Positions 1 to 6,562 of a DNA stretch of 38,692 nt are shown piece by piece (positions within the stretch are counted from its first letter, which is position 1; every line of letters begins with the position of its first letter). The translations under genes were made by a program, and so were the position numbers. The stretch covers positions 1 through 38,692 of the forward strand of contig JACQCT010000024.1 of assembly GCA_016201435.1 (NCBI GenBank), read 5' to 3'. The notes beneath the pieces were generated by a model that saw nothing but the letters and a program-made list of their open reading frames with translations, did no database searches and was not told the origin of the DNA. The stretch comes from Nitrososphaerota archaeon (GTDB lineage Archaea > Thermoproteota > Nitrososphaeria > Nitrososphaerales > Nitrosopumilaceae).

Positions 1-1
1 A

Positions 2-355
2 TACTATAGAATGTTGGTGATGGAGCTTGGTTCCAATACTGCACCTGTTGTGACCCTAGACAAGTACATATCAAAAATAGCAAACCTAGCAAAGCTTGAG
101 GTACGCGTTGAGAGACTAGCTGCTGAGATTGCCGAAAAGACACAAGACCACAATCTTGCAGACGGAAAGGCTCCAAACGGATTAGCTGCTGCGTATCTTT
201 ACATATCATCTACACTACTTGGACAAAGCATTTTGCAGCGAGATGTCTCAAGTATTGCAGGAATAACCGAGGTAACCATACGAAATAGATGCAAAGAGAT
301 TCTGACTTTGTACAAAATGAAAATCACATTACGACCGTCGTTAGCCAAAAACTAA
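2..355 (+). CDS. tfb: Transcription initiation factor TFB, C-terminal part (partial at window edge)
   Basis: The reading frame is open to the left edge, so only the last 117 residues are seen. They match the second cyclin-like repeat of archaeal TFB/TFIIB, with a helix-rich core containing GKAPNGLAAAYLYISS and the final DVSSIAGITEVTIRNRCKEI segment, which in the family contacts the BRE and TBP-DNA. TFB recruits RNA polymerase to TATA promoters. The N-terminal zinc ribbon, B-reader and first cyclin repeat must lie upstream of the window. Archaea of this group carry several TFB paralogues, and which one this is cannot be decided from the fragment. Confidence 0.93.
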   Translation, partial: YYRMLVMELGSNTAPVVTLDKYISKIANLAKLEVRVERLAAEIAEKTQDHNLADGKAPNGLAAAYLYISSTLLGQSILQRDVSSIAGITEVTIRNRCKEILTLYKMKITLRPSLAKN

Positions 356-422
356 CCCTTCTCTTTTTATTTTATTACCCATAACAGACTGTACTATATT
401 TGGTTGCCAAAACATCTTGAGT

Positions 423-544
423 TTATTTGATTAACTTTGTAGCATGTCTATACAAGTCATGTAGTGTTTTACCATCAAGTTCAGTTTCAGTTTTTTCTTT
501 AGTTTCTAATGTTTCGTCTTTTTTCTTGTTATCTTTTTAGTCAT
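423..544 (-). pseudogene. Possible frameshifted small basic/acidic protein gene
   Basis: From an ATG at 544 the minus strand reads MTKKITRKK and soon stops. One nucleotide out of frame, after an A6 homopolymer, it continues as KDETLETKEKTE followed by DGKTLHDLYRHATKLIK and a TAA at 423-425. The second part looks like real protein but has no start codon of its own. A one-base loss in the A-run, or a sequencing error there, would explain this. The joined product would be about 40 residues and charged, with a helical C-terminus. I do not recognise a function. The rest of 356-606 shows nothing else convincing. Confidence 0.3.
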
Positions 545-606
545 ATGGAATGGGTAACGGTTTGATGTATCAATTTGGCAACTATACATGCAAGTAAATT
601 TTTTTC

Positions 607-819
607 TTATCTTAAATCAATTCGTGTTTGACGCTCTAAAATATGCATGCACATCTTACAACGCTTGTTCTTGAAAAGCTCATTTTCATTTACGAATCTG
701 ATATTTGGTCTGTCCGGAATGCTTATTGTGTGACATCCACAGACAGTTCTCCAAGTTCCTGTACAAGATAGTGATTTTTGTGTATGCCAGATGCTCGACC
801 CCTGGTATAGTAAAACCAT
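607..819 (-). CDS. Small Cys/His-rich hypothetical protein
   Basis: A 70-residue frame whose C-terminal two thirds looks genuine: a WRTVCGCH segment, then about 30 residues, then CKMC. This C-x-C-H plus C-x2-C spacing would suit a single zinc site. The N-terminus is doubtful. An overlapping frame starting at an ATG near 860 encodes a protein-like stretch (MTLEMPKDSVLTFGWFYYTR) that ends near the place where this frame becomes convincing, so the true gene may begin there and contain a frameshift. The function is unknown. It lies alone between short intergenic regions. Confidence 0.4.
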   Translation of the reverse strand: MVLLYQGSSIWHTQKSLSCTGTWRTVCGCHTISIPDRPNIRFVNENELFKNKRCKMCMHILERQTRIDLR

Positions 820-920
820 CCAAAGGTAAGTACTGAATCCTTTGGCATTTCTAGCGTCATACTAAAACAAATGTTAAAACTAGAATTGAAATACCTTACG
901 CATAATTTCTACTACAAAAT

Positions 921-1109
921 CTATAGCTTGTTTTTCGTACCTTGTTTTTTCTTGATGTATGAATCAAGAAAGCCAGCTATTACGGCCATAAAGAGTATGA
1001 TGCATGATTCCACTATTCCTGTAATGTCTTTGCCAACTATTGACACCGTAATACCAATTACTCCTATTGCCGCAAATGCAAACTGAAATAATTGTAATCG
1101 TTTGGTCAA
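921..1109 (-). CDS. Small two-helix membrane protein (hypothetical)
   Basis: A 62-residue frame starting with TTG. It has two hydrophobic helices, roughly residues 8-26 and 31-50, separated by a short GKDITG loop, and a lysine-rich tail (IKKKQGTKNK) that would sit on the cytoplasmic side. Composition and length fit the small membrane proteins common in thaumarchaeal genomes. No family was recognised. The opposite-strand frame over the same interval is less protein-like. Confidence is moderate because it is short and has no ATG. Confidence 0.45.
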   Translation of the reverse strand: MTKRLQLFQFAFAAIGVIGITVSIVGKDITGIVESCIILFMAVIAGFLDSYIKKKQGTKNKL

Positions 1110-1172
1110 CGGTCTACAAAATCAGCCGCTCTTAAAAAATCAATTGACCAGTTCAGAAATCATACCAAGATT

Positions 1173-1382
1173 CTAACATTTCAGAGCCTTCTGGTAGCAT
1201 GCAAAGGCTTCATCATATTTTTTTAATTTTGAAAGAGCGTGAGCCTTGTAACCCCATGCAACCCTAGAATTTGGGTTCTTCTCAATAATTTTATCATAGC
1301 ATTTTATGGCCTCATCAAACCTTTCTGAACAACACAGCTCATTTCCTTCGTAATACAGTGGATTGATTTGCTCAATTTGCAT
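1173..1382 (-). CDS. Short TPR-repeat protein
   Basis: A 69-residue protein made of about two tetratricopeptide repeats. The first (about residues 9-42) contains NELCCSERFDEAIKCYDKII. The second (about 43-69) contains AWGYKAHALSKLKKYDEAFA. The usual small residues of TPR helix A and the Y/A positions of helix B are present. TPR helices mediate protein-protein contact, so this is probably an adaptor, partner unknown. It starts with ATG at 1382, and a TATA-like CTATAACG element lies about 28 nt upstream on the minus strand, fitting a leaderless transcript. It is monocistronic. Confidence 0.7.
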   Translation of the reverse strand: MQIEQINPLYYEGNELCCSERFDEAIKCYDKIIEKNPNSRVAWGYKAHALSKLKKYDEAFACYQKALKC

Positions 1383-1480
1383 GTATTTGATAATTTTCGT
1401 GTATTGCGTTATAGAATGAAGTAATCAAATAAAGTTGCAATTTTTGTCATTAAATTTTTTAGATTTATTTGGTATTATTC

Positions 1481-1831
1481 TTATGGCATTCCACTTGGGC
1501 TGTGAAGTACATCTTGTTTTAATCTAAGAGCCTTGTAAATAATAGGAGCATGATCAGCTTCAACATCAGTAGTAATGTAAAGAATGTGTTCAGAATCCAA
1601 AGGCATTGTAATTCGTTTTAATTTTTCATATTCTACTAGAGCATATTTTCCTTTTCCTATCTTACTGGAAACCTCGTTTCTAGATTTCCACGCGTTGATT
1701 GCAAGCTGCATTGATTTTTGGCTCTCTTCAGGTGTAAGAAGATTTTCTATACCATCACGGTGTCCACTATACATAACTTCTCCACTCATATCAAAAATTG
1801 TAGCAAAGCGAATCTTAGGATCCAAGCTCAT
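1481..1831 (-). CDS. Conserved thaumarchaeal protein (DUF6659-like), copy 1
   Basis: A 116-residue soluble protein of mixed alpha/beta type. It shares its order of motifs with the next gene at 1933-2304: an (R/V)(F/Y)AT...DM.G opening, the block AWKSRN, then KIGKGKY, and an LP.....H.L..T ending. I believe this matches a thaumarchaeal family of unknown function (DUF6659), but that name is from memory. Homology with the paralogue continues upstream of the ATG: in-frame codons read YEKV where the paralogue has FEKLLDEI. The annotated ATG may therefore be internal, but no standard start codon lies immediately upstream. Function unknown. Confidence 0.65.
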   Translation of the reverse strand: MSLDPKIRFATIFDMSGEVMYSGHRDGIENLLTPEESQKSMQLAINAWKSRNEVSSKIGKGKYALVEYEKLKRITMPLDSEHILYITTDVEADHAPIIYKALRLKQDVLHSPSGMP

Positions 1832-1932
1832 AACCTTTTCGTATAATAATTTGTAATTCGTAGTAATTACACTCCTCTGTAAATGATAAAGCTTTCTAGG
1901 AAAAAGAGATTTGTTTTATGGAATCTCTTGTT

Positions 1933-2304
1933 TTACCAATCGCGTGTGTAATCTCCAGACAGTATGTTCTGGATTCGTTCTATAATGTCTGCCTGACCAC
2001 CATCAGTTCCCCATGTCACAAGAAGCATATGATCAGTTCCCAACGGCAATGTCAATCTCCTTAGATTTTCATAGACAGCCAAAACATATTTTCCCTTGCC
2101 AATTTTTGGTGCGAATTTGTTGCGAGATTTCCAAGCACTTGCTGCATAATGAAGTGTTTCTTTAGTTTCGTCTTCATTTAGGAGGGGTGTTATTCCATCT
2201 CTAATTCTGGTTTGCACTTCTTTTCCTTCCATGTCACAGACAGTGGCATATCTAACGTGTTTGTCGGTATTCATTATCTCATCTAACAGTTTTTCAAAAG
2301 CCAT
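1933..2304 (-). CDS. Conserved thaumarchaeal protein (DUF6659-like), copy 2
   Basis: A 123-residue paralogue of the gene just downstream, on the same strand with about 100 nt between them. It starts MAFEKLLDEIMNTDKHVRYAT. Shared positions include RDGI..LL, the AWKSRN block, KIGKGKY and the LPLGTDHMLLVTW ending. No catalytic motif, signal peptide or membrane segment is visible. The predicted strand-helix alternation and size resemble small sensor-like or roadblock-like folds, but that is only an impression. The pair probably arose by tandem duplication. Confidence 0.68.
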   Translation of the reverse strand: MAFEKLLDEIMNTDKHVRYATVCDMEGKEVQTRIRDGITPLLNEDETKETLHYAASAWKSRNKFAPKIGKGKYVLAVYENLRRLTLPLGTDHMLLVTWGTDGGQADIIERIQNILSGDYTRDW

Positions 2305-2408
2305 GTCATGGTATGATGATACAATTAGAAAAGGATTGGCTCCAAAAAATAATTATTAGATAGAATTTCATGATGTTGTTTAATTAGAGGCAGCTAATTT
2401 TTCGTTGA

Positions 2409-2420
2409 CTTATATATAGA
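2409..2420 (+). promoter_or_regulatory. TATA box of sufC
   Basis: An AT-rich TATATATAGA element, centred about 25-27 nt before the ATG at 2440. This is the expected spacing between an archaeal TATA box and a leaderless transcription start, so the sufC message probably has almost no 5' leader. Confidence 0.7.
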
Positions 2421-2439
2421 AAATTCACTTAGAGATTCA

Positions 2440-3225
2440 ATGGCAATACTGGAAATAAAGGACCTGCATGTTAAACGAGAAGGTAAAGAGATTCTCAAGG
2501 GAGTAAACCTGAAGACTGGTCCTGGTGAGGTTCATGCAATAATGGGCCCAAACGGTTCTGGTAAGAGCACGTTAGCATACACATTACTTGCACACCCAAA
2601 ATACGAGGTCACAAGTGGTGACATATTACTTGATGGTACAAGCATTCTAGATTTATCAGCAGATGAAAGAGCAAAGAAAGGACTCTTCTTAGCATTCCAG
2701 TATCCAACCGAAGTATCTGGTGTGGGATATTCACATTTTCTTAGAACTTCATACAATGCATTGAGCAAAGCACTTGGCAGTCAAAATCGTGAAGTCTTTT
2801 TGACGGTTAGAGAATTTCAAAATTATTTAAAAAAGAATCTTGATCAAGTAGGTCTAAAGCATGACTTTTTGTCAAGATACTTAAATGAAGGATTCTCTGG
2901 CGGAGAAAAAAAGAGATCAGAGGTTTTGCAGATGGCAGTACTACAGCCAACAATTTCAATTTTAGATGAACCTGACTCTGGACTTGACATTGATTCTGTC
3001 CAAGCGGTTGCAAAAGCAATCAACCAGGTTTCAAAAAAAGACGCGACTGTTATTGTTATTACTCACTATGCAAGGATTCTAAAATTCCTTGACAAGCTTG
3101 ACTATGTTCATGTTATGGGACAGGGAAGAATTATCAAAGATGGACCAAAAGAGCTTGCAGATGAATTAGAACAAAAAGGATATGTTTGGTTAGGAATAGA
3201 GGATCAACCAAATCCTACCCAATAA
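2440..3225 (+). CDS. sufC: Fe-S cluster assembly ATPase SufC
   Basis: A 261-residue ABC-type ATPase, full family length. It has a Walker A motif GPNGSGKST (residues 36-44), a Q-loop Gln in AFQYP (about 87), the signature FSGGEKKRSE (152-161), Walker B ISILDEPDSGLD (172-183) and the H-loop His209. The DEPDSGLDID and GEKKR variants are typical of SufC rather than of transporter ATPases. In the cytoplasm SufC binds SufB-SufD and drives conformational changes needed for cluster assembly. Here it has its own promoter and is about 20 kb from sufBD (21.2-24.1 kb). A peroxiredoxin follows 28 nt downstream and may be cotranscribed. Confidence 0.96.
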   Translation: MAILEIKDLHVKREGKEILKGVNLKTGPGEVHAIMGPNGSGKSTLAYTLLAHPKYEVTSGDILLDGTSILDLSADERAKKGLFLAFQYPTEVSGVGYSHFLRTSYNALSKALGSQNREVFLTVREFQNYLKKNLDQVGLKHDFLSRYLNEGFSGGEKKRSEVLQMAVLQPTISILDEPDSGLDIDSVQAVAKAINQVSKKDATVIVITHYARILKFLDKLDYVHVMGQGRIIKDGPKELADELEQKGYVWLGIEDQPNPTQ

Positions 3226-3253
3226 AAACCCAAATTAACGTTCGTGAAATGCA

Positions 3254-3688
3254 ATGAAAATAGGCGACCCAGCTCCCGATTTTGAACTTCAATCAAATAC
3301 AGGTGAAAAGGTAAGGCTCTCTTCTTACTTTGGTAAAAAGAAGACTATTTTGTTTTTCTATGTTAAAGACAACACACTTGGATGTACTGCTGAGGTTATT
3401 GGATTTAGGGACAATTACGCAAAGATCTCAAAAGATTACGAGGTTTTTGGAATAAATAATGATTCACAAGATTCCCATATGAATTTCAGCCAAAAGCATG
3501 AACTACCGTTCAAGCTGCTATCAGATCCAGGAAAGAAGATAGCGTCGTTGTATGATGCAAAGGGAACTCTTGGCATGTATACAAAACGAATAACATATCT
3601 CATTGGTCTTGATGGAAAAATAAAGAAAATAGTTGAAGGGATGGGATCAGGTCCACATCTTGAATTTGTTTCTAACCTTCAAGTATAG
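3254..3688 (+). CDS. Peroxiredoxin of the BCP/AhpC-TSA superfamily, atypical active site
   Basis: A 144-residue thioredoxin-fold protein that starts MKIGDPAPDFEL, the usual peroxiredoxin opening. The peroxidatic cysteine would be Cys44 in KDNTLGCTAEV, and a conserved Arg follows in TKRITYLIG near the C-terminus. The family reduces H2O2 and organic peroxides. Two things are odd. The near-universal Pro of the PxxxTxxC motif is Val37. The usual resolving Cys five residues after the peroxidatic one is Ile49, and no other Cys exists, so it would have to work as a 1-Cys enzyme. Placement after sufC fits oxidative protection of Fe-S assembly, which is inference. Confidence 0.87.
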   Translation: MKIGDPAPDFELQSNTGEKVRLSSYFGKKKTILFFYVKDNTLGCTAEVIGFRDNYAKISKDYEVFGINNDSQDSHMNFSQKHELPFKLLSDPGKKIASLYDAKGTLGMYTKRITYLIGLDGKIKKIVEGMGSGPHLEFVSNLQV

Positions 3689-3770
3689 AATTATTTGTGA
3701 TCTTCACTAATTGTTACTCAAGTATTTACTATTAATACAGTTTATCTCCTACCAGATATCTTTCAAATTC

Positions 3771-3902
3771 ATGAAAGCCAAGTTTAAGACAACCTGTTCT
3801 GAATGTGAGGCTCCAATCAAAGCAGGAAGTGAAATTTCAAAAATTCCGTCTGGAAAATGGGTACACAAGCACTGTGCTCCAGAATCAGAAGAGCTTCCAT
3901 AG
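3771..3902 (+). CDS. Zinc-binding miniprotein (43 aa)
   Basis: From the ATG at 3771 this gives 43 residues with C-x2-C (CSEC) and H-x2-C (HKHC), a clear four-ligand zinc site with about 22 residues between the halves. The pattern CSECEAPIKAGSEISKIPSGKWVHKHC resembles small treble-clef or PARP-like zinc domains found alone in many Nitrososphaerota. A longer frame begins at 3711, but its extra N-terminus is not protein-like and the later ATG sits just before the conserved part. Role unknown, possibly nucleic-acid or protein binding. Confidence 0.7.
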   Translation: MKAKFKTTCSECEAPIKAGSEISKIPSGKWVHKHCAPESEELP

Positions 3903-3974
3903 TTTCAACTATACAATATTGTAGGCCTAATTACTAATTCAGACAAGACAACTATCAGAGATTTTAGCATTTCA

Positions 3975-3985
3975 GTTATATAATC
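3975..3985 (+). promoter_or_regulatory. TATA box of tRNA-Leu
   Basis: A GTTATATAAT element centred about 25 nt before the tRNA 5' end at 4005, the usual archaeal spacing. Confidence 0.65.
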
Positions 3986-4004
3986 AAAGTTTGAATTTCT
4001 CGTT

Positions 4005-4105
4005 GCAGAGGTACCGAAGCCCGGCCAACCGAGAAGGACTCAAGATCATGGCAATAGGAAATCCTTTCCCTTAGGGGTTCGGGGGTTCAAATCCCCCCCT
4101 CTGCA
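4005..4105 (+). tRNA. tRNA-Leu (anticodon CAA) with a 16-nt intron
   Basis: The acceptor stem GCAGAGG (4005-4011) pairs with CCTCTGC (4098-4104), with discriminator A at 4105. The anticodon stem AAGGA (4034-4038) pairs with TCCTT (4062-4066), and the loop holds CAA at 4041-4043. Sixteen extra bases at 4045-4060 sit between positions 37 and 38, the canonical archaeal intron site. A class II variable arm (4067-4080, CCC/GGG stem) and a GGGGG/CCCCC T-stem with TTCAAAT loop follow. U8, A14, G15, G18-G19 and A21 are present. The D-stem is weak: pairs 11-24 and 12-23 form, but C10 faces A25. CCA is not encoded. Confidence 0.92.
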
Positions 4106-4113
4106 TTTTTTAG
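4106..4113 (+). terminator. Oligo-T terminator after tRNA-Leu
   Basis: A run of six T directly follows the discriminator base, and another run of T lies a few bases on. Oligo-T tracts are the usual archaeal termination signal. Confidence 0.5.
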
Positions 4114-4261
4114 CTTTTTTTGTCTTCTTTGTCTTTGTTTACGGTTTAGTTCATCAAACCCACGGTGATTTTCTCCCACGATATAATTCAGAAGTCTACA
4201 TTAGAAAAATTTTTTCATCCACGTATATGGCATTACATTAGATTATAGAATTGAAAAGTTT

Positions 4262-4384
4262 CTATGCTTTTACCATTTGGATCTCACGTACATTATGTTT
4301 GGAGAGATCCTCGTGAAGCATTGCGTATGATTCGTCAGTAAAAGTTAGATTACATCTATAACATTTCCACGCTTTGCTGCTCAT
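4262..4384 (-). CDS. C2H2-like zinc-finger miniprotein (40 aa)
   Basis: ATG at 4384 to TAG at 4262-4264 encodes 40 residues. Cys8 and Cys11 (WKCYRC) and His24 and His30 give the spacing C-x2-C-x12-H-x5-H, with hydrophobic residues between (LTFTDESYAML), i.e. one classical zinc-finger unit with almost nothing else. Such single-finger proteins occur in archaea and may bind DNA, RNA or protein; the target is unknown. Within 4106-4614 this is the only gene I can support. The flanking 4113-4261 and 4385-4580 are AT-rich without clear signals. Confidence 0.72.
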   Translation of the reverse strand: MSSKAWKCYRCNLTFTDESYAMLHEDLSKHNVREIQMVKA

Positions 4385-4580
4385 GATTCCATTACGTGAA
4401 AATAATTAATAAGTATATTGCATGATTCATCTAGTTTTTGGGATAATAGGAATCTAAATCAAATAACTTTGGAATTTTTCCCCTTTTTGTACGGTTATTT
4501 GAGATTTTTCTTGAATGAAATTACCTAAACGTGTACCAGATCGTATACAATCCAGAGAAACGCTAGAAAAAACAAGCTGA

Positions 4581-4591
4581 AATTTATAAAA
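4581..4591 (+). promoter_or_regulatory. TATA box of the HD-domain gene
   Basis: AATTTATAAAAG lies about 28 nt before the TTG at 4615. This spacing supports a leaderless message beginning essentially at the TTG. Confidence 0.65.
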
Positions 4592-4614
4592 GCCAAACCA
4601 TTCCATAGTCCAAC

Positions 4615-5238
4615 TTGCAGTCACTTGAAAGACTAAAAATCAAAATCCAAAAAATAATGGAAAAAAATGATTCAGCGCATGATTTTGAACATATAATGAG
4701 GGTTTACAAAAACGCACAGAAAATTGGAAAAAAAGAGAATGCAAACATGAAACTGGTTCTTGCAGCTGTTCTGTTACATGATATTATATCATTCCCAAAA
4801 TCAGACAAGAAATCAAAAACATCTTCGATAAAAAGTTCTATCGCAGCACAAAGAATTCTACAAAATCATGGATATGATAAAGATGAAATAAAAACAATAT
4901 CTGATGCAATACGTGACCACAGCTTTTCACGCGGTATGGTTCCTAATACCATTGAGGGAAAGATACTTCAGGATGCAGATAGACTGGATGCGATAGGAGT
5001 AATAGGCATAGCTAGAGCATTTTCTGTAGGCGGTTCTGGAAAAAGGCCATTTTACAACAAATCAGATCCTTTTTGCCAAAGAAGAAAGCCTGATGATAAC
5101 AATTGGACTTTGGATCATTTTTACAAAAAACTCTTGCTTTTAGAAAAAAAGATGAACACAAACACAGCAAAAAAAGAAGCAAGTCGCAGAACAAAAATAA
5201 TGAAAAAATTTCTTGATGATTTTAAAAAAGAGATCTAG
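4615..5238 (+). CDS. HD-domain metal-dependent phosphohydrolase
   Basis: A 207-residue protein starting with TTG. The metal and catalytic residues of the HD superfamily are visible: His22/His26 in AHDFEH, the His55-Asp56 pair in LLHD, His102 in IRDHSFS, and Asp120/Asp122/Asp125 in LQDADRLDAIG. This layout matches the YedJ/YpgQ group of small HD hydrolases, which act on nucleotides or related phosphoesters; the substrate cannot be read from sequence. The C-terminus is a lysine-rich helix. It converges with the 103-residue gene on the other strand, overlapping by four bases. The start fits the TATA box upstream. Confidence 0.88.
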   Translation: MQSLERLKIKIQKIMEKNDSAHDFEHIMRVYKNAQKIGKKENANMKLVLAAVLLHDIISFPKSDKKSKTSSIKSSIAAQRILQNHGYDKDEIKTISDAIRDHSFSRGMVPNTIEGKILQDADRLDAIGVIGIARAFSVGGSGKRPFYNKSDPFCQRRKPDDNNWTLDHFYKKLLLLEKKMNTNTAKKEASRRTKIMKKFLDDFKKEI

Positions 5239-5546
5239 CCATAGTCGACATATCGTTTGAATCTTTTTTCGATTTCGGGGTTTTTGCCAGCAAGAATGTT
5301 TTCTATTTCTTCATTGTATCTGCGTTTTACATGTAAAGTCATCGCTAAAAATTCTCCTGACTTTGGATAAGAGTCAACTAATGCATCTAGCATTTTTAGA
5401 TATTCAACAACCTTGTTTCTAAATTCTTCCTGTGTTGGTCGTCTAATTTTGTTCATGCGAAACCAGATTAATGCCCAGCTTGCCCCTACCACATGCGGTA
5501 GTAAATCAAAGGCACGGTCTATCTCAAAACCGTCATCGTCTCTCAT
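5235..5546 (-). CDS. Conserved hypothetical protein in haem operon
   Basis: A 103-residue soluble, mostly helical protein. Notable segments are the acidic MRDDDGFEIDRAFDLLPHVV start and a basic C-terminal helix (EKRFKRYVDYG). There are no cysteines or known catalytic motifs. It begins 3 nt after the hemB stop, so it is very probably cotranscribed with sirC-hemA-hemB. The position suggests a link to tetrapyrrole synthesis, for instance as a stabilising or regulatory partner, but nothing in the sequence proves that. The 3' end overlaps the convergent HD gene by four bases. Confidence 0.75.
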   Translation of the reverse strand: MRDDDGFEIDRAFDLLPHVVGASWALIWFRMNKIRRPTQEEFRNKVVEYLKMLDALVDSYPKSGEFLAMTLHVKRRYNEEIENILAGKNPEIEKRFKRYVDYG

Positions 5547-5549
5547 GTC

Positions 5550-6527
5550 CTATCCATTTATTGCCTTTGCAGCAATTTTGGAAAGATATGTAACTATCAT
5601 GTCGGCACCAGCCCGCTTGATTGCAGTCAGAATTTCCATCGTGACCTCGCTTTCATTTATCCATCCTTGCATGGCTGCTGCCTTTATCAGTGAATATTCA
5701 CCAGAAACGCTATAGGCAGAAATAGGAACGTTGAATTTTTGTCTGGTCATTGCAATCAAATCGAGATAAGCCAATGCTGGCTTTATCATTACAATATCAA
5801 CTCCTTCTGCAATATCAGTTTCAACTTCCCTCATAGCTTCCTTCGGATTTGTATAAGGCAACTGGTAAGTCTTCCTGTCTCCAAACTGTGGCGCCGAGTG
5901 TGCCATGTCTTTGAATGGTGAATAAAGCGAAGAACGATGTTTTGCAGAATGTGACATTATTGCAACATCGGTGAACCCTGCATCATCTAGTCCCTGTCGT
6001 ATGGCTTTGACCTGCCCATCCATCATTGCAGAAGGTGAAACCACATCGACACCAGCCTGCGCTTGACTTACAGCTACTTTTGCTAAAACATCCAAGCTAG
6101 AATCGTTATCTATTTTGTCCCCTTTTACTAATCCGCAATGTCCTGAGCTGGTATATTGACAAAGACAGACATCAGACATTATTGCTATTTTGTTTCCAAG
6201 ATTTTTTCTAATATCAGAGACTGCCTTTTGTACAATTCCGTTTTGTGAAAATGCTGACGTACCTTCATCATCTTTTGTTGTTGGAATTCCAAATACCATA
6301 ATTGCTGGGATCTTCAAATCAACAATAGAATTTACCTCATCTATCACGTCCTTGAGCGGGAGTCTATCAAATCCCGGCATTGATTCTCCCTGAATTCTTG
6401 ATTTCAAATCTTCCTGAACAAATATTGGGCAGATAAGATCTTTTGGAGAAAGTCTGACCTCTTCTAAAAGCTCGCGAATCTTGCCACTTTGTCGCAGACG
6501 TCGCAGTCTTAGATTAGGAAAAGACAT
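5550..6527 (-). CDS. hemB: Porphobilinogen synthase (delta-aminolevulinate dehydratase)
   Basis: A 325-residue enzyme, full family length, that condenses two 5-aminolevulinate molecules to porphobilinogen in the cytoplasm. The zinc site is intact with Cys121, Cys123 and Cys131 in DVCLCQYTSSGHCG, so this is the zinc-dependent type. The two active-site lysines are Lys196 (SHSAKHRSSLYSPF) and the Schiff-base Lys249 (VMIKPALAYLD). YSVSGEY is also conserved. I chose the ATG at 6527 rather than the in-frame TTG at 6533 because it directly precedes SFPNLRLRRLR, the usual start. It lies 35 nt after hemA and 3 nt before a hypothetical gene. Confidence 0.97.
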   Translation of the reverse strand: MSFPNLRLRRLRQSGKIRELLEEVRLSPKDLICPIFVQEDLKSRIQGESMPGFDRLPLKDVIDEVNSIVDLKIPAIMVFGIPTTKDDEGTSAFSQNGIVQKAVSDIRKNLGNKIAIMSDVCLCQYTSSGHCGLVKGDKIDNDSSLDVLAKVAVSQAQAGVDVVSPSAMMDGQVKAIRQGLDDAGFTDVAIMSHSAKHRSSLYSPFKDMAHSAPQFGDRKTYQLPYTNPKEAMREVETDIAEGVDIVMIKPALAYLDLIAMTRQKFNVPISAYSVSGEYSLIKAAAMQGWINESEVTMEILTAIKRAGADMIVTYLSKIAAKAING

Positions 6528-6562
6528 GTACAAAAAACACTGTCTGCAAGCAATATAATCTG

